The notes under the pieces are model-generated. The model ran no database searches, was not told the origin of the DNA, and saw nothing but the letters and a program-made list of their open reading frames with translations. A program made the position numbers and the translations under genes. Positions 62,426-64,000 of a stretch of DNA of 64,000 nt are shown piece by piece (position 1 is the stretch's first letter; the number at the start of each line of letters is the position of its first letter). The stretch is from Streptomyces fumanus (GTDB taxonomy: Bacteria > Actinomycetota > Actinomycetes > Streptomycetales > Streptomycetaceae): NCBI RefSeq assembly GCF_014655295.1, contig NZ_BNBI01000003.1, forward strand, positions 62,001 to 126,000. Direction: 5' to 3'.

Positions 62426-63798
62426 AAGCCACGACCCTGCTGGTGACCCTGGCCCTGCTGACCTCCGGCGCCCTCCCCGCCCAGGCAGCGGCGGCGGACG
62501 ACGACGCGCACGTGGAGGGCCGGCTGCCCTCCGGGGCGACCTACCTGATGGACATACCCGCCGCTTGGAACGGCACCGTCCTGCTCTACAGCCACGGCTA
62601 CACCGCCGCCGACTGGCCCAACCCCGCCCAGAACGCGCCCGACGCGAAGACCCGGGACACCCTGCTCGACCAGGGGTACGCGCTGATCGGCTCCTCCTAC
62701 GCGACGACCGGCTGGGCGGTCACCGACGCCGTCCCCGACCAGCTCGCCACCCTGGACCTGTTCACGCGGCGGTTCGGCACCGCGCGGCGGACCCTCGCCT
62801 GGGGCACCTCGTACGGCGGGTTCGTCACGACCGTGCTGGCCGAGCGGCACGCCGACCGCTTCGACGGCTCGCTGTCGCTGTGCGGGCTGCTGCAAGGCGG
62901 GATCGCCAACTGGAACAACACCCTCGACCCGGTGTTCGCGCTGAAGACCCTGCTCGCCCCCGGCAAGGACATCCCCCTCACCGGCTTCACCGGTTCCGTC
63001 CAGGCCCAGGCCGCCGCACGCGCCCTCGGCGCCGAGGTCACCGCCGCCCAGCAGTCCCCGACCGGTCGCGCCCGTACCGCACTGGCCGCCGCCCTCCAGC
63101 ACATCCCCGGCTACAACGACCCCGCCCAGCCCGAGCCCGCACCGGCCGACTGGGACACCCAGCAGGCCAACCAGTACGCCGCCGTCACCGCCCTGGTCCA
63201 GTTCCCCGCGTTCGCCTGGCGGCAGGAGGCCGAACACCGGGCCGGCGGCAACCCGTCCTGGAACACCGGTGTCGACTACACCGCCATGCTGCGCCGGTCC
63301 CCGCTCTACAAGGAGGTGACCGAGCTGTACAAGAGCGCCGGACGGTCGCTCGCCGCCGACCTGGCCGTCCTCAACCGGGCACCGCGGATCTCCGCCGATC
63401 GCGAGGCGGTCCGCTGGATGCGCGACACCAGCGTCCTGACCGGCCGGCTCGCCGACCCCCAGCTCACCGTGCACACCACCGGCGACGCGCTGATCCCGGT
63501 CTCCGCCGAGAGCGCCTACCGACGGGCCGCGGCAGCGGCCGGCAGCGGCAGCAGGCTCGCGCAGGCGTACGTCGACGCACCGGGCCACTGCACCTTCACC
63601 CCCGGCGAGACCGTCGCCGCCGTCCACACGCTCGAGGACCGCCTGGCCACCGGCCGCTGGTCCACCGACCCCGGCGCGCTCAACGCCCGCGCCCGTGAGG
63701 CGGACGCGACGACGCCCGAGCCGCGCTACGTCCGCTACCGCCCGGCGGCTCACCCCCGGCCCTACGACCTCGCCCACCCCGGCGACGCCCGGCACTGA
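62422..63798 (+). CDS. Secreted alpha/beta hydrolase, TTG start
   Basis: 458 residues. The signal peptide is LLVTLALLTSGALPAQAAAA. The nucleophile elbow is GTSYGG (in AWGTSYGGFVTTVL); SHGYTAADWP is the oxyanion area; the late Asp lies in TTGDALIPV and His in APGHCTF. Overall like secreted peptidase or lipase-type hydrolases of the alpha/beta fold; the exact substrate is open. The only start that gives a full signal peptide is the TTG at 62422, within the MHS stop codon (TTGA) and about 7 nt after GAAGGGA. Translational coupling to the transporter suggests the two handle the same compound. Confidence 0.8.
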   Translation: MKATTLLVTLALLTSGALPAQAAAADDDAHVEGRLPSGATYLMDIPAAWNGTVLLYSHGYTAADWPNPAQNAPDAKTRDTLLDQGYALIGSSYATTGWAVTDAVPDQLATLDLFTRRFGTARRTLAWGTSYGGFVTTVLAERHADRFDGSLSLCGLLQGGIANWNNTLDPVFALKTLLAPGKDIPLTGFTGSVQAQAAARALGAEVTAAQQSPTGRARTALAAALQHIPGYNDPAQPEPAPADWDTQQANQYAAVTALVQFPAFAWRQEAEHRAGGNPSWNTGVDYTAMLRRSPLYKEVTELYKSAGRSLAADLAVLNRAPRISADREAVRWMRDTSVLTGRLADPQLTVHTTGDALIPVSAESAYRRAAAAAGSGSRLAQAYVDAPGHCTFTPGETVAAVHTLEDRLATGRWSTDPGALNARAREADATTPEPRYVRYRPAAHPRPYDLAHPGDARH

Positions 63799-63837
63799 CC
63801 CCGTACGCTCCCCCGCCACGGCCGCAGGGCGCCGGGT

Positions 63838-64000
63838 TCACCGATCGGCCTGCGGCTCCGCGGGGACGGTGTCCAGGACGGCGTCCGCGAGCTGCTTGGC
63901 CGGGGCGTCGTACTGGGCGGACAGGGCGCGGAAGACGCGTTCGGCGCGGATGGCGGGCCAGTCGGCGGGGAGGTGCTGCGCCGGGAGGCGGGGGTCGGAG
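63838..64000 (-). CDS. PaaX-like transcriptional regulator, C-terminal part only
   Basis: Read leftward from the window edge, 53 codons end at 63838. They include DPRLPAQHLPADWPAIRAER and VFRALSAQYDAPAKQLAD, like the C-terminal domain of PaaX regulators of phenylacetate genes (DPxLPxxLLPxDWPG type). The start lies beyond 64000. Convergent with the secreted hydrolase, 39 bp apart. Confidence 0.6.
   Translation of the reverse strand, partial: SDPRLPAQHLPADWPAIRAERVFRALSAQYDAPAKQLADAVLDTVPAEPQADR

Noticed and set aside
1..64000. CRISPR arrays, tRNA/rRNA genes, insertion sequences, integrases
   Set aside because: No spacer-like repeat arrays, no tRNA T-arm in a cloverleaf context, no rRNA segments and no transposase or integrase motifs were seen.

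Overview
The window is high-GC DNA with strongly biased codon use, many GTG starts, GTGA/ATGA gene overlaps, a CebR-type operator and actinobacterial protein families. Together these point to a chromosome of Streptomyces or a close relative. I saw no tRNA, rRNA, CRISPR array, insertion sequence or phage structural gene. The content reads as chromosomal accessory and catabolic territory.

Layout. Positions 1-6.1 kb hold a large signal-transduction ATPase and two minus-strand proteins. Each of the two has a different leaderless peptidoglycan-hydrolase-like head joined to a virtually identical seven-bladed propeller; the shared 979-bp DNA blocks differ at one base seen. Positions 6.3-15.4 kb hold secreted or hydrolytic enzymes: a type-B carboxylesterase, an S51 peptidase, a PIG-L deacetylase, a GH127 arabinofuranosidase with a ricin-type lectin tail, and a CBM2 esterase behind a CebR box. 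An HxlR/tautomerase pair with duplicated operators lies among them. Positions 15.4-18.4 kb hold an AraC regulator next to a decayed copy of its own C-terminus, and a leaderless PGRP amidase. Positions 18.6-23.1 kb hold a coupled three-gene operon: hydrolase with a Cys nucleophile, cholesterol-oxidase-like GMC flavoenzyme, SDR. Positions 23.6-31.3 kb hold narGHJI plus a TDT-family channel, all translationally coupled. Facing them is a NasA-like molybdoenzyme with a small helical partner (31.4-34.4 kb). Two damaged genes follow: a frameshifted EEP nuclease and an M55 aminopeptidase with a lost C-terminus.

From 36 to 64 kb the pattern is small transcription units, many of them a regulator divergent from one enzyme with a palindrome between: HxlR/imine-reductase-like, LysR/quinone oxidoreductase, LysR/F420-type reductase, TetR/NmrA and MarR/tautomerase. 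These look like independent sensors for electrophiles, quinones or small carbonyl compounds. Also here are an ECF-like sigma factor carrying two C-terminal membrane helices and preceded by an overlapping tiny membrane protein, a cobalamin riboswitch ahead of a lone 2Fe-2S ferredoxin gene, a PBP4-type D,D-carboxypeptidase, a 33-codon ORF ahead of an alcohol dehydrogenase, an MHS transporter coupled to a secreted hydrolase through a TTG start, and the C-terminus of a PaaX-type regulator running off the right edge.

The best candidates for something undescribed are the propeller-guided lysin pair, the membrane-anchored sigma factor with its micro-protein, and the cobalamin-controlled ferredoxin. 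Start sites were chosen by ribosome-binding sites and overlaps, and the reasons are given in the entries. Functions come from motif recognition by eye, without database searches.
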